A stretch of 64,000 nucleotides of DNA from Stictocephala bisonia (GCA_035578905.1 JAQJVL010000609.1:120001-184000); one strand, 5' to 3'; positions 10,025 to 22,258 are shown, counted from the stretch's first letter. The notes: generated from the sequence alone by a model not told the origin. Numbers and translations: made by a program.

Positions 10025-12068
10025 TATTTATCTGACGTATTTATAGAAAGTCACTAAACAAAGGTTTTTCACACAAGTTTAAGGCATAGCTCACAGATAC
10101 ATATATATATTATTGTGTGGAACAAACTAGCATGTAACCTAAATACAGAAAATTTTATATAAATACTTAACTATATTTCTTAGCATTGAAGGGTTTAGGT
10201 ATTAATTTACTTTTGCCAGGTTGACTTTCAAGCATTACTCATCATTTTGTGATAACAGCGTTGGTAATTGACGTTGACTTACGTCAACTGTCACTTCCTA
10301 ATTGTGAGCAACACTTTCTTGATAAACTGCCTTCATTGCTTGTATGTAATTATGTACACTTTAATTTATAAACATATGGAATGTATTTTGTTTTATTGCA
10401 AACAATGACCGTTTGTATATGTACATATATAATGAAAAAGAATGTGATTTCTATAAATAGTTTTTTAGTTTCAAAAGTAAATTATTACCAACATTGTATT
10501 CGGTGATAGTGACATATTAAAGTTACATAGTTGACAGTTCAAAAAATTAAATATGTTTATAGTGTTATTAATAAATTTATCTCGGTATTTTTTATACTGT
10601 TCTGAAAATTTATAAAATATACTTTTTTTAAGTTTAAATATGTATTTTTTCATATACTTTGTATCTTGCTTAAAGATTATCATACCAATTCAGTATCTTC
10701 AATAGGCAGCCTATAGTTTTTACTTCTATTGAAGATACTGTAAGTCAAATATCCAATTAAGAAGAAAACCAGCTTGCAGTTCTACTCGGATGAAAAAAGT
10801 AAAAGAAATTTACATGGAAGTGTATCTTTATACCACGCATATCTAGAAAATATACACATCTTGAATATCAGTGTTTTGTAAATTTACCAATCGAATCGAA
10901 TGTCTCACAATCGAATTAGCATGGTGCTAGATTTAAATTATTTCCACGTAGTTCTCCAGTATATAAATAAATTGATTTATTTATGCGGATCCATTTAATT
11001 TAGAATATACAAACAAAATAAATCACACAAATATTTTAGAATATTGCAAATCTTTTTTACTCTATGGTCAATCTAAGTTAAATTGTTTCATATAATATAT
11101 TTAGTAAAGATATTTTTACTATCAGAGATATTTTCGGTTGACATTTTTTTATTCAACAAACATAAGCTTCGTACTAATTTAATTTAAGCTAGATGTTAGA
11201 GTACTTTTTTTACATTGTAATTACAATGTTACAGAAACAGTGTTTTTTTAATTTAATTTAATATTAATAGCATATAGGTAGTAAATGTGATTATTTTGAT
11301 TAATTTTATGAATAAATTAAGAAATATTCACTGATGTTTTCACCATTACAATACTGTTAATATATGTTGATAAACACATAAAATTATATATATTCAAAAA
11401 CCTTAGTTTAAAATAAAGTGTAATCAACAATAAGTAAGTTTAAATAATTACAAATCATTCCCATTAAAGAAACTATCCAATTTATACGACATTAATGACC
11501 TTTGTGTTCGAAACAAAAATGTACCTTGTATACCACCAATAACCAGTCCAAGCTGGAATATTACAGTCTGGAGTGCGAGCAATATTTTTAATTTATTAGT
11601 CTCTATGGACCAACCCTAATTTTAACACGTCTATGCATTGTATATACTTTGAATATAACCCATAGTGACATTCAAGCTTTAGAACATTTAAGTAGATAAA
11701 TGAGAGCTTTAATGCTTAAATGGTTGAATGATAACAGTCAACTAGAGCGTTTTAGTCAAGGTAAAAATGTTCTAAAACAGGAATATTAACTCAGTTCTTC
11801 AATTATTTTTGATATCTTTCAATATAAATTGTAACCTGTAATTTATATGCTAACATGTAAAAATATTAAAAAACGTATTGTAAAATGGGATCCGTTTTAA
11901 TTCCATTTTTTCTTTGGAGTAACATTATTTTAGAAACATTGAGATGATTGTCAATCAACAGTGTAAACACATACCTGTAAACAAACAATCAAGTGCAATA
12001 AATACTAGGTGAAAGTACTTTAAATATTGTAACAATCAAAAAATGTCTTTGTGCTTTTAGTCAAGAGG
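10025..12068. other. unannotated AT-rich stretch with one hairpin
   Basis: No gene recognised. A perfect 15-bp inverted repeat, CAGTATCTTCAATAG at 10691-10705 and its complement at 10726-10740, is separated by 20 bases. It could be a foldback remnant or an RNA hairpin. Confidence 0.5.
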
Positions 12069-12420
12069 AATGCGAAATTAACATGCAGTTTCCTTCGCCT
12101 GCTTATACACGCCTATTGTAGTTTTGTACGCTTGTTGAGCCAACGACTTAACGTGTGTCTTCCGACCTAGGGGCGTAAGACAGGGGTAAACTTCATGGTC
12201 ACAAGGGGAATAGAACCCGACGGTTTGGGGGGCAAGCCACCGTACTAGTCTCTCAGCTGCGGCCGCTCCAATGTGTTCTTTAATACAACAATGGGTTTTA
12301 TTGTTGTAATGAAATATTATAAATTACTGTATGATAATTAGGTATATCAAAATATAATATCATTCTTAATTTGATTTTTTAACTGACCAAAATTAACTAC
12401 AATGCGTAAACCATGAGGTA
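12069..12420 (-). repeat. left inverted-repeat arm
   Basis: Outer end AATGCGAAATTAA; inner end CCATGAGGTA. It differs from the right arm by scattered substitutions and a few short indels, which indicates considerable age or independent insertion. Confidence 0.8.
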
Positions 12421-12872
12421 TTAAAATATGAAACATAGTTATTTTTTATTTAGCCAGTCGGTCAATTCAAATTTAACAAAGAAGAAAAGCAAAGAACAGT
12501 GTATTCTCTCATCGTCACAATATACAAAGGGAATTGTTGATGAGACAGAATATGTGGTCAACAATAATTGTGTACGGGGAATTCCTGAAAACGTTCATTT
12601 ATACAACCATATTTACTGTGGAATATTTAAGCATCATCGATGTATTAGAGTTAGGTTTATTGTACAAGTCTTACAATATTACGAGTATAGAAGTCTGTAT
12701 GACGTAGTGTTCATATAAAATGTTATTTAACTAATTTCTGCAAAAAATAATACAAAAAATTAGAGCAAAAATGTATTTTAAATTAGTTAAATTGTATGTA
12801 AGCATTTTTTCGTATTCCGTAAATCCATTCTATCCGAGGCATATTGTTGGTGATACGTAACCTATTGTTTTT

Positions 12873-13298
12873 CCAGGGTGGGTTGTCAGCCCAACGCCCA
12901 ACCCCCAACCTGGAGGGCCAGGGGTTTGTTTTCGGAGTCGCCTTCTCCTAGGTTAGCGGCTTCCACTATAGCTGTAAGATCCTAACCTGACCTCGGTGTT
13001 ACATCAGAGTTACCTTCTCCTAGCCTTTAGGTATCCAAACCCTAACGTACAAGGCAGTAAGGGCAGTGCTTATTTAATGGCGGCACTTACTCGCCATGAC
13101 ACAGCAACGTCATCAGGTTTGTGGGTTTTAATGAGTGTGGACCTGCCAAAGGCCACCCCCGCCACACCCTCATGATGCTGCCGCCTCGGTCCGGGACTGC
13201 TTATTCGGGTTACCCCTTATTCACAGCTGTCCACCATATCTGATGGAGCGTCCGCCATCCACCACCTGCGACCCGTCCAATACCTGAGGCTCGGTTCC
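12873..13298 (+). mobile_element. non-LTR retrotransposon 5' leader
   Basis: This segment is GC-richer than everything around it. It begins CCAGGGTGGGTTGTCAGCCC and continues with several C-rich blocks. The form suggests the 5' untranslated region of an insect non-LTR element. It passes directly into reverse-transcriptase coding sequence, so the endonuclease domain and RT fingers are missing. Confidence 0.6.
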
Positions 13299-14415
13299 CG
13301 ATGGGTGAATTCCATGGACTGTTTATCGATTTCTCGAAAGCATATGATAGCCTCAATAGGAAGAAAATATGGAAAAAGATGGAAAAGTTTGGTATACCAA
13401 AAAAACTTATTAATCTAGCTAAGATGACAGTCGAAGGGTCTAAGTGTAAAGTCAGAATTGAGGGTGAATTGTCTGATGCTTTTGAAGTAATAACAGGAGT
13501 TGGACAAGGTGACGGGCTTTCACCTTTGCTGTTTAACATAGCTCTAGAAGGTGCCCTTCAAAAAATTAGACATAAAAACTTAGGTGTAACAGTAGGATGT
13601 AAAATTAATATATTAGCATTGCCGACGATGTAACTATTTTAACTGAAACAAAAGAAGACAATGAAGAACTAACCAAAATTTTCATTCAAGATACACGATG
13701 CATGGGTCTAAGAATAAATGATAAAAAAACAAAGTACATGCACTTTGAAGGAGGTGGCCACCCGCTTACAGAAATAAATATAGAAGGACATAGCTTTGAA
13801 GAGGTGGAGCAGTTTAAATATCTGGGAGTACTAATATCCAATAAGAATAGTGAGGAATTAGAAATTGTAAATTGAATAAACCTAGCCAACAGATGCATGT
13901 ATGCTTGCAATAAGATCTTGTCGTCAAAGTTACTGTCATACCGAACAAAAATACGAATATATCAAACTATAATAAGGCCAGTACTTTTATATGGTGCAGA
14001 AACCTGGATATTAAATAAAAAAGATGAGAACAAACTCATCGTGTTTGAAAATCGCGTACTAAGGAAAATATTTGGTCCAACATTGAAAAATGGAGAATGG
14101 AGGCGCAAGCATAACCAAGAGATAAGACAGCAGTACAATGACTGTGACATAATAGCAACCGCAAGATCAAGAAGATTGAGATGGGCAGGCCATGTATGGC
14201 GTAGAGAACAAGGGACGCTACTGAAGGAAGCTGGATTGGGAAGACCAGTGGGAAGAAGACCTCTAGGTAGACCAAAAAGAAGATGGTGGGATGGGGTTAA
14301 GACAGACACCGCAGTACTTGGAACCACAATGGAGGAGGCAGAAAACAGAGAATGATGGAGAGAGCTTGTTGGTGAGGCCAAATCCCTTCTTGGGCATCGA
14401 TGGCCATGGGAGTAA
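13299..14415 (+). pseudogene. non-LTR reverse transcriptase, broken
   Basis: This encodes the RT palm through to the C-terminus. Visible motifs are FIDFSKAYDS (palm motif A), GVGQGDGLSPLLFN (motif B), FADD (motif C, 13621-13629), YLGVLIS, RPVLLYGAETW and RLRWAGHVWRRE. The last two are typical of RTE/R4-like insect elements; the exact clade is unresolved. Lesions: a one-base deletion at about 13619 just before FADD, in-frame TGA at 13873 and 14353, and the natural end at TAA 14413. The tail is TAAG-rich. It is dead, and lies inside the 12069-16260 composite. Confidence 0.88.
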
Positions 14416-15918
14416 GAGAGTAAGTAAGTAAAAAGTATGTAAGCATATTTTTAAGTGGTTTGATTAGATCAAATAAGGTTTGTACATTTATTTATATACT
14501 TTATTTTTATCTTTAAATTGTATTATGTGTAAACCTTACGACAATATATTGATTGAAAATGTTGTAGATTTTTAACTAATTATCAATTGCAATTATTTCA
14601 TCTATTATTTACATTTTTATTACATTAATGTAACAACACATTGTTACAAAAATTAAAGACAGAAACAAATCACTGACTGTAGAATGAAACTAAAAGAAAA
14701 AAAATATATATATCGTTATAAAGATGTATTTAAACGATTGTCATGTAATGTAAACTATTTTAACTTCGTATTTTAAGTTAGCGATGTTAACATAATGTAT
14801 AATTAGGTTAACATGGCTATACATTGTTACTGTAAAGGAATGTAAATAGAATTTGCTATCTGCAGGTAAATGTTAAATTCCAACCCTAATGAATATCCCT
14901 CCACATTCTTGAGAAATATATGGTCTTCGTGACAAAATCGTATTTATAGTATAGAAGAAATTAATATCGTAAAAACATACCAGATTAAATTTATATCTTG
15001 CATCAAAAATAAAATGCATGTAGCAAAACAATATCCAGGCAAATATATTAAAAAATTAGTATATAATTCTTTTTAATTGATGAAAATCGTACAAACTTTC
15101 ATTACTAGCGTTAAAACATTTCATAGAATATTATTGTTAAATGTTTCCCAATATACTTCCTCACAATTATAACATATAACAATGGTTAGTTGAAGGACCA
15201 TTGTGGAGTCCACCGAGGGATGTTTCTAGTGGATTAAACAGGATTTAGGTTTATTTGTGGAAGCTACTTCACTACTTGTTGTGAGATTTAATATCAAATT
15301 TTGAGTTTTCAAATAACAATTAACAAAGCTCGGTTACTAGTTATAGGTATATATAAACCAAACTTTTTATCTTTTTCTAATTATTTACTAATAATACATA
15401 ATTACTCAGAAACACATTTTGTGATAGTGTCCGTTAAATTAAAAATTACTTTCAAACTTTAATTAATAACCATCTGTTAGTGCCATTTTTGTTTTTAACT
15501 GTAAACTGGTTTTCTAAATAGATGATTGGTTTGTTATTGGCTTAGTGACCAAATTATCTGTCAGTAAAATACTGACAACTGGATGGATCATTAAATGAAA
15601 TACAATAATGCAATACCGTGGAATCGAACTAAAAATAGTCTCTTCTTAAAGTTCAAGTTTATTTTACCAAATCGTTTTCCTTACGAACTTGGCTGCACTG
15701 GAACAATCTCTTCTCATTCTCACAATTAGCAGGTACCCGAGTGTTTTTAGTAGTTCTATCAAGAGGATTAGCTTATCTGCAATTACAAAAATGTAAAGGT
15801 TTTGATGCGTAATTTTGACAATAACATAGCTTTAACCAAATGAATGTTTGTGATTGAGGTGAACTTCCACTGTAGGACAACTGTTTTACTTAGTAAACAC
15901 TACAATTACTACAAAAAT
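14416..15918. other. interior of composite, no gene seen
   Basis: AT-rich; no transposase motif or other reading frame of note. Confidence 0.5.
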
Positions 15919-16260
15919 TACCTCATGGTTTACGCAATGTTGGTAATTTTTCTCAGTTAAAAAATCAAATTAAGAATTGATATTATATTTTGACATACCT
16001 AATTATCATACAGTAATTTATAATATTTCGTTTCAACAATAAAACCCAACAATAAAACACATTGGAGCGGCCACATGTGAGAGACTAGTACGGTGGCTTG
16101 CCCCCCAAGCTGTTGGGTTCTATTCCCCTTGTGCCATGAAGTTTACCCTTGTCTTATCACCGTGGTTCGGAAGACACGTTAAGCCGTTGGTCCAACAATC
16201 TTACAAAACAACAATATTCTTGTATAAGCGGTTCAAGGAACTGCGTCTTAATTTCGCATT
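15919..16260 (+). repeat. right inverted-repeat arm
   Basis: Reverse complement of the left arm, from TACCTCATGG to TTTCGCATT. ATT-rich simple repeats follow to about 16330. An 84-codon frame starting at 16136 lies in this repeat and is not a gene. Confidence 0.8.
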
Positions 16261-16384
16261 ATTATTATTTATTATTATTCGCATTATTATTATATGTTTA
16301 TTATTATTCATCATTATGGCACCAATAACACTACAATTACTACAAGTTTATTATTTATTGTTATTCATCGTTATGACACCAATA

Positions 16385-16690
16385 GCCTAGATATGTGCGA
16401 ATATGTGTGACGAGTGTAGATGACAGAGAGTAAAAATTATTCCCAATTAAGATCAACTTCTCTTTAGAGAGGGCTATTTACTAAAAGCCTAATAGCTAGG
16501 AAAACTAAGGGACCTACAGCTTTACATGGGATCCGAACCACGTAGTATTCGTCTGATGTTCAGCGAAGTGGTTGTCCAGATACTCAGTTCTTTTCCTTAC
16601 ACAACATCTGGACCCTGCCTACCAACAAATGGACAACCCAGACTTTTGTAGTCTCGATGGCAACCACTGAGCGGTCGTGGTATCAGTATT
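16385..16690 (-). repeat. SINE2-like element, near full length
   Basis: Reverse-strand copy of the family at 29168-29512. It shares the head (CGCTCAGTGGTTGCCATCG), the GTAGGTCCCTTAG-like middle and the CATATTCGC 3' region. The head resembles a tRNA 5' half with an A-box-like segment. Confidence 0.7.
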
Positions 16691-17314
16691 AAGAGGTTAG
16701 AATATAGAAACTATTGCCTATATTCTCCACAAGGCTTTTTTCCAAAATAGATGGGATACAACAAAGTGCTACTAGTATCAGCTTATTTCAGAATTATTAT
16801 ATTAACTGTGTGAATTAAGTAAATAAGACCATGCATTTGGGTGATTAAAAACGCAAAGATTTAATAGATCACTACTGTATTTTGGTGAGACATCCATTAG
16901 ATAGCCAACATAAACAAATATTAATATACAGTGTAGAAGAAAGGTCCGGGAACAGATTAATAATTTTGAACGAATACAGATCAAACTTGGTACATCAATA
17001 CTTCACCTATTATTATACTTTTTGATCTATCTACCATTGTTCTTTCATATCACAGGGATGGCCTTCAAGGAGTCTGAAGAACATCTTAAACGAGAGCAAT
17101 GGTCAAGTAGTACATCTAATTAAAGGTATATAGTAGTAAAACATAAATCAAAATTCCCTCATCAAAAGGTTATCTCTTTAAAAATTGACGCTGGTTTAAA
17201 ATTTTAAAAAGACACAATGAAAGTCCTGTTTTAGTCAGTTTATTATTCTTTTCTTAGCTCAAGTTGGGAAATTTAAACTTTGTAAATGCCTACTAGACTT
17301 AAAAAATAGTATTT
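16691..17314. other. unannotated AT-rich stretch
   Basis: No gene or known repeat recognised. Confidence 0.5.
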
Positions 17315-17641
17315 TAAGTAGTCGGTGACTCTTCATTTCCAATGAATGATGTCCTAGCATTGGTTAATACGTACATCATTTAAAGGCGTTTCTGGCACTT
17401 ATAAATACCACAAACAGCACTTAAAAAGATTAATCCAATACAAAATGGCAGATTTTCAAAGATTTAAATGGAAAAAGTGATGCCTACTCACCAAATATTT
17501 TTAGAGAAATGTTCAAAAAGTTAACGCTTTTTATTAATAACCTCAGAATGTACAATTTGTACGAGTGGCATAATGCATGCAGCAGAATATTTTCTTTGAT
17601 TTATTAGTGCAATTCAATTGTGGCTACTAATGCAATATCTA

Positions 17642-17775
17642 ACTGCGTGGCAAGGTACAAGGTTTGAATCCCCACTGAGCCAACGGTCGGTACTTCACTC
17701 GTTGAATAAAATTCACGCACAGTTCTGTAGGCCCATGTGAACTGGCGAGTGGTTTTTCAAAAATGAAATAAAACA
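17642..17775 (+). repeat. SINE1 fragment (D1 copy 2)
   Basis: Orthologous to 328-459, with the same 5' truncation, so inherited through the duplication. Confidence 0.75.
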
Positions 17776-18146
17776 TTTTAGTTATTTATTGCAACTAAGA
17801 AAATCTTTCAACACCTACCATTACGTACTATAGCAACCTTTTTAAGGGCTCTTTGTGGTATGTACCTGTGCTAGACAACCCCTTTAAAATAATTATCTAC
17901 ATCTTGACCTGGGCTAGTTTTAATACTTTTGTTAAACTCCTTGTGGACCATCATCCTTTGGAAGTGACGAGTTACCATTTCTTTAAGTCCAAGGCTTTAT
18001 AAAACTCTACGGAAACTTATTACAAATGTTGAACACATAAATGAAGACCAATAAGGTATAATACAAATAAAGAACTCCATATATTATCAAACAGTTCAAT
18101 TTCAGACTAACATAGTTGTTGAACATTTTAAATAAATTAATTATAT

Positions 18147-18806
18147 GGAAGAAAAGGTGCACTGAAAGGGACTATTTACCATAATTACACAGCCTAGATA
18201 AACATTGACCCAGAAACGGGCAATCTACCAAGTAATAAATATGGCATTAACACATCAAAGACACTGCACTGTTCAATAAATTTTACAAATTAAACATATA
18301 TTCGTTTTAGAATTCAAATAGTATTTTCAATAGTTAAATTACATTAAGAAAACACGCTAAGGTTATATCACCTTGTGTTTGTTTACATTATAACATATAA
18401 TTCACCTACTGCCGATCCAAGTGTTGTTGAGGGAATAGGAATAGGGCATAGAGTAGAGAGCAGGAATGTTTTGGCAAACAGGAAAAATTATCTACAAACT
18501 TTCACCAGGCATATCTGGTGTAGCCACATTCTGCAGTTATTGTATTCATACCTTCTATTGTAATGCATAGTCTTGTCATATTATAAGCTGCATTTTTTAT
18601 TTTGTTAAATAGGTGCCTGCCCTAAACCGCCAATAATTACTAATAAATAACACTATAAAATATATATAAGTATATATGCATGTATTTTTTTGTACTACGT
18701 TTTTTTTTCTTTCTTATTTACTATAGGACCTCACCGACAAGTTTTGCGTAACTTGGTGAGGCCTTGATTTTGTATCCACTTTAAAGTAATAAATAAATAA
18801 ATAAAT
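18147..18806 (+). mobile_element. LINE-type insertion with 3' hairpin and AATA tail
   Basis: Absent from D1 copy 1, where the flanks are continuous near 835. The 3' end has an imperfect hairpin, CCTCACCGACAAGTT pairing with AACTTGGTGAGG (18726-18758), and then (AATA)n. The tail is shared with 40942-41005 and, inverted, with 22617-22715. The body has a 62-codon frame at 18375-18563 of unknown identity. Most likely a 5'-truncated non-LTR element. Confidence 0.75.
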
Positions 18807-19985
18807 ATTTGCATACAACAGTTTTTGGTGATGAGTATAGATCACAGATTAGAAGTCATCACAGTACACCAAAAGCACGTTTTTTAAGTTTTAATAAATT
18901 GTATAATTTAATGTGATTGGAAAATGAAAAGATTGATTATAAGGCATCAAATATTTATACTATCACAATAAATATCAAATTATTTAAAATATATATATAT
19001 ATTCGATAAACCTCTCAACACATTCATAAGTTTCCTAATCACATATCATTAATTACAAGAACAACATTAGTCCAATCCTAACAATGCTATTACTTTAGGA
19101 ATTAACATTTCAGATAACAAGTTTCCCTCTAGACTCCTCAGTTCATAAAGTGAACTATAGTAGCTTGTTAGAACTATCTATCAAATTAAACTCGGTCTGT
19201 CCCTCAGGTGGAATTGAAGTGGTCTTTTAAACTACTCAATTTAACCTCCCCTACATGAGACTTGTTTTATCGAATAGTTAAAGTGGGATCAGGATGAGAT
19301 AATTCCAGTACTTTTTAACACATTTAAACTAGTAGAGTTAAAAAAATAAATACTATTTTTAATAAATGCATGACGTTAAATGTGCTACCTATACCTCAAT
19401 CACTGGAACCAGAACCATAACGCAGATGTTTCTTGAAAGTTTGTTATTCCACAAATCTAATTTGAATCTGATTTCAGAAGTGCATAGCAGAAGTAGTCAT
19501 TGAAGTGTTTTTGAAGTCATTGAAGAGATGTTGTTGTTTTTAGACCTGTTGATCAATTTTAGTTCTATTGACGAAATATCAATATTACTCTAGGCTTTTT
19601 TTTTTGTAAAATTTTCACATTTTTCAAATCGTCTACTTTTGTAAAGTGATTTGACAGCACGAATAACTTTTTTGTAAATTTTGCGATGGATATTCAAGTA
19701 AAATTTTACACGTTCAATTTGTGATTTTAAGAAATTTGAATAGTATATTTTAAGCTTAGTTAATAGTTACCCAAGAATTATTTGAGATTTATTGATATAG
19801 TTTAATGCCAGGATACACTAAATAGTTATACGAAAGTGTCGAAAATTCGTTGTAATGTTTTTATATATTTTAAATATTTCATAAGGTGATTTATTAAGGA
19901 TCTGCCACCATTTAAATATTTTTTTTAATATAGTTTTTTGTATTATGGTATATTATTATTATTTATTCTGTTGATAATGTTTACG

Positions 19986-20453
19986 TAAATTGTTATACTT
20001 ATTTCACCATGTTTACCTATAAAAAATATAAACGGTGAAAAAATATAAACAAACTGCAGTAGAGTAAAAGAAGAAAACAGAAAGAGGTACTACTGATAAG
20101 TAAAAGCAGGACATTTTTATTAATAAAAAGTAGATATTTGTGTATTCTCGGACTTTCAGCATGATTTTTCGAAAATCAAAATGTTGTATATATCGAGTAA
20201 AATAACTTCCACCTTTCTTGAGGTAAATTCTTGAAACTTTTACCACCTCAACATAAACCCATGTACTAATTTTAATGGTAATTTTAGTCTTGTTTACCAT
20301 CAAATAATTATTTTATTAATTAGTTTTAGATAAATATCTTAAAATTTAAATTATATACAAATTATTTTTTAAATATGTTCTTCAAATAATACTAAGGTTC
20401 TAATACCATTAAATTTTATCAAACGAAAAAATGTTAACATTTTTAATACAAAT
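19986..20453. mobile_element. 468-bp insertion in D1 copy 2
   Basis: Copy 1 reads straight through at about 2067. The inserted sequence is AT-rich, with no terminal repeats or A-tail that I can see. A 96-codon minus-strand frame (20013-20303) is hydrophobic but unrecognised. A deletion from copy 1 is the alternative. Confidence 0.6.
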
Positions 20454-20705
20454 AGGAAATTAAAAGCGTTATTGTAACTTTTAGATTCACTATCCCAACC
20501 ACAAAAAAGAAACAATTAATAGTACAAATATCTTACAATTTTTCTTACTGCCATATTGGTTTTATTTTTATACTTTTTAAGAAATGAAATGAGGGACAGG
20601 AAGAAAAATCCACAGATAAAATTGTTGGTGAAATGGTGGTGGATACCCCGTATATTTATCAATGATAAATATAGTACAAGCAAGAATACCTCAAAGACAT
20701 TTTGC

Positions 20706-21827
20706 CTAGTTGTTATTCCACAATGCAATCACAGTAGTGATGACAAAAACAGAGTTCTCCAGCATGACAAATAAAAGGGAGTAGTTGAAATCAAACAAAG
20801 GACATGAAAAGGACCTTCGGCTTCGATGGATGTTGGCCAGAATTTGATGTTTAAGGTTTTTGGAGCCTTCCCAAGAGTTGGACAGCTGGTGGTAGGTGTC
20901 TTCTTGTCCTCTGCGAACCCTTTCAACTATCGTTATGCAAAGAGCAAAACCAATAATTTCAGCAAACTCGAGGACAGTTCTTAGTGTAGTTAATCTCTTT
21001 TTAAAATATGATTGCAAAAGAATCATCGGAGCAATTACTTCAATCCTAATTCGGTACAATATGAGTTTCATCTGGACGTTTTTGTTGATCTCATTTTCAG
21101 TGTAAGCCAAAGAGCCTTGCAGTTCTGCCAGAAACATCCTCTTCCTATCCACTTCAGTTTGTGCACTGATAATCATACGCTTACGTCGCCCTCGAAGGCG
21201 CCCTCGACATGTTGAAGATCTTAAGGTACTTATTTCTAATTCAGTTTCATTGATTTCTGAGAGTCCTTTAGTTATTGCATTTTGAATAAGTAAAACCTTT
21301 GTTTCATGCATTATCAGAGTTGATATAAAACTCAGTTGTGCGCCACAATATTGGAAAGTGGTTATATATTTAGTAAACGGTAATGACGTGTTTCCCCCTA
21401 ACATATTTAGGACTAAATATAACACCTGATATATGATATGCAAGATCATAAACCCAAAGGACATTATCTTGAATAACTTCTTTCCTGAAACATTTACGTT
21501 GTTTGATTCCAGCTTCCTTTCGATAGCTTCCAAATTCAGAGAGGAGGAGATTTTGGTTTTGTAATCCCAAATTGCATTGAACAAAGAATAGACTGGTAAC
21601 ATCATCACAACGACTCTTATCAGTTGAATATATGTATCTTCCGTTGATTCTCCGGTTAGCTGATGGTGAAAGTATAGAACTAGTTCCACTCCATAAACTA
21701 GTAACAAGACTACTGAGTAGGCAGTTTTCAAATTGCTTTTTTCAAGCGTCCTAAGTGACACTGTACTTGTACCAATAATACTTTTATATAAGTAGCTGTA
21801 TCTAAACTGGCCTAAATTCACGTCCAT
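20706..21827 (-). CDS. gustatory-receptor-like protein, copy 2
   Basis: A 373-residue, single-exon paralogue of the protein at 2440-3561, about 86% identical by hand count (about 52 differences) with no indels. It has the same seven hydrophobic segments and charged central loop. Residues 202-241, including RGRLRGRRKR, are identical in both proteins. Many differences fall in hydrophobic positions and in the 300-335 loop. It ends ...TTVIALWNNN; the CAGG that makes a splice-donor-like site in copy 1 reads CAAC here. The start ATG is at 21827, preceded by AAA. The intact frame after substantial divergence argues for function. An X-box-like site lies 62-75 bp upstream. Confidence 0.72.
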   Translation of the reverse strand: MDVNLGQFRYSYLYKSIIGTSTVSLRTLEKSNLKTAYSVVLLLVYGVELVLYFHHQLTGESTEDTYIQLIRVVVMMLPVYSLFNAIWDYKTKISSSLNLEAIERKLESNNVNVSGKKLFKIMSFGFMILHIIYQVLYLVLNMLGGNTSLPFTKYITTFQYCGAQLSFISTLIMHETKVLLIQNAITKGLSEINETELEISTLRSSTCRGRLRGRRKRMIISAQTEVDRKRMFLAELQGSLAYTENEINKNVQMKLILYRIRIEVIAPMILLQSYFKKRLTTLRTVLEFAEIIGFALCITIVERVRRGQEDTYHQLSNSWEGSKNLKHQILANIHRSRRSFSCPLFDFNYSLLFVMLENSVFVITTVIALWNNN

Positions 21828-21888
21828 TTTTCAGATTCAACAGATCACACAGTACTCTCCCTGGTGAAGAAAGGTTGTTGTGGTACGT

Positions 21889-21902
21889 GTTGCCCAGACA
21901 AC
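21889..21902. promoter_or_regulatory. X-box-like site upstream of receptor copy 2
   Basis: GTTGCCCAGACAAC is the counterpart of the perfect palindrome at 3623-3636. It is no longer palindromic but still fits RYYNYY-NN-RRNRAC. Its distance from the ATG is the same. Confidence 0.42.
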
Positions 21903-21995
21903 TGTGCGGTAACCTGAAACAGTTGAAGTAATGTACTTTTAATGAAATGAACTGTTGACAGTTTTCCAATAAAAATAAAACATATCTTCACTTTT

Positions 21996-22258
21996 CCAAG
22001 TATTTTAAAGGTTTATACAGTTAAAACTATATTAATAAGTCGATCAAGAAGTATATATTATTATTAATTAATATCAAAGTAAGACAGTTTAGTAAAATAT
22101 AAAAAGTAAAACATTTATTATAACAGTTATGGAGACGATGATTCCTACATTATACTTTAATACTGATTAATTAAAATTATCTGTTAATGAAACTGATACT
22201 TAAGATGATTTTTTATGATAGTTAATTAAAATCAGCTTTTTTCTTAAAATAATGAAAT
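21996..22258. other. receptor-copy-2 upstream segment, opposite orientation to copy 1
   Basis: The spacer (about 21996-22180) is the reverse complement of 3815-3982. It is followed by a single arm (about 22175-22258) that matches the distal arm of copy 1. The proximal arm is absent. A short insertion near 22017 distinguishes it further. Confidence 0.82.

Larger units (their letters stand above)
12069..16260. mobile_element. composite bounded by long inverted repeats
   Basis: The arms at 12069-12420 and 15919-16260 are inverted copies, roughly 85-88% alike by eye with a few small indels. Each contains a GC-richer core with a GGGTTCTATTCCCC segment that resembles a pol III B-box. The 3.5-kb interior holds a broken non-LTR element. 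This could be a foldback DNA transposon with a nested retroelement, or two opposed insertions of one ~345-bp repeat. No transposase was seen. Confidence 0.75.

Noticed and set aside
12428..12718. 96-codon frame inside the composite
   Set aside because: No motif, AT-driven composition, no homologue seen.
13210..13539. Minus-strand frame opposite the RT, with others at 13962-14381
   Set aside because: Antisense shadows of the reverse-transcriptase gene.
16136..16390. 84-codon frame
   Set aside because: It lies across the right inverted-repeat arm and an ATT-rich tract; the left arm does not preserve it.
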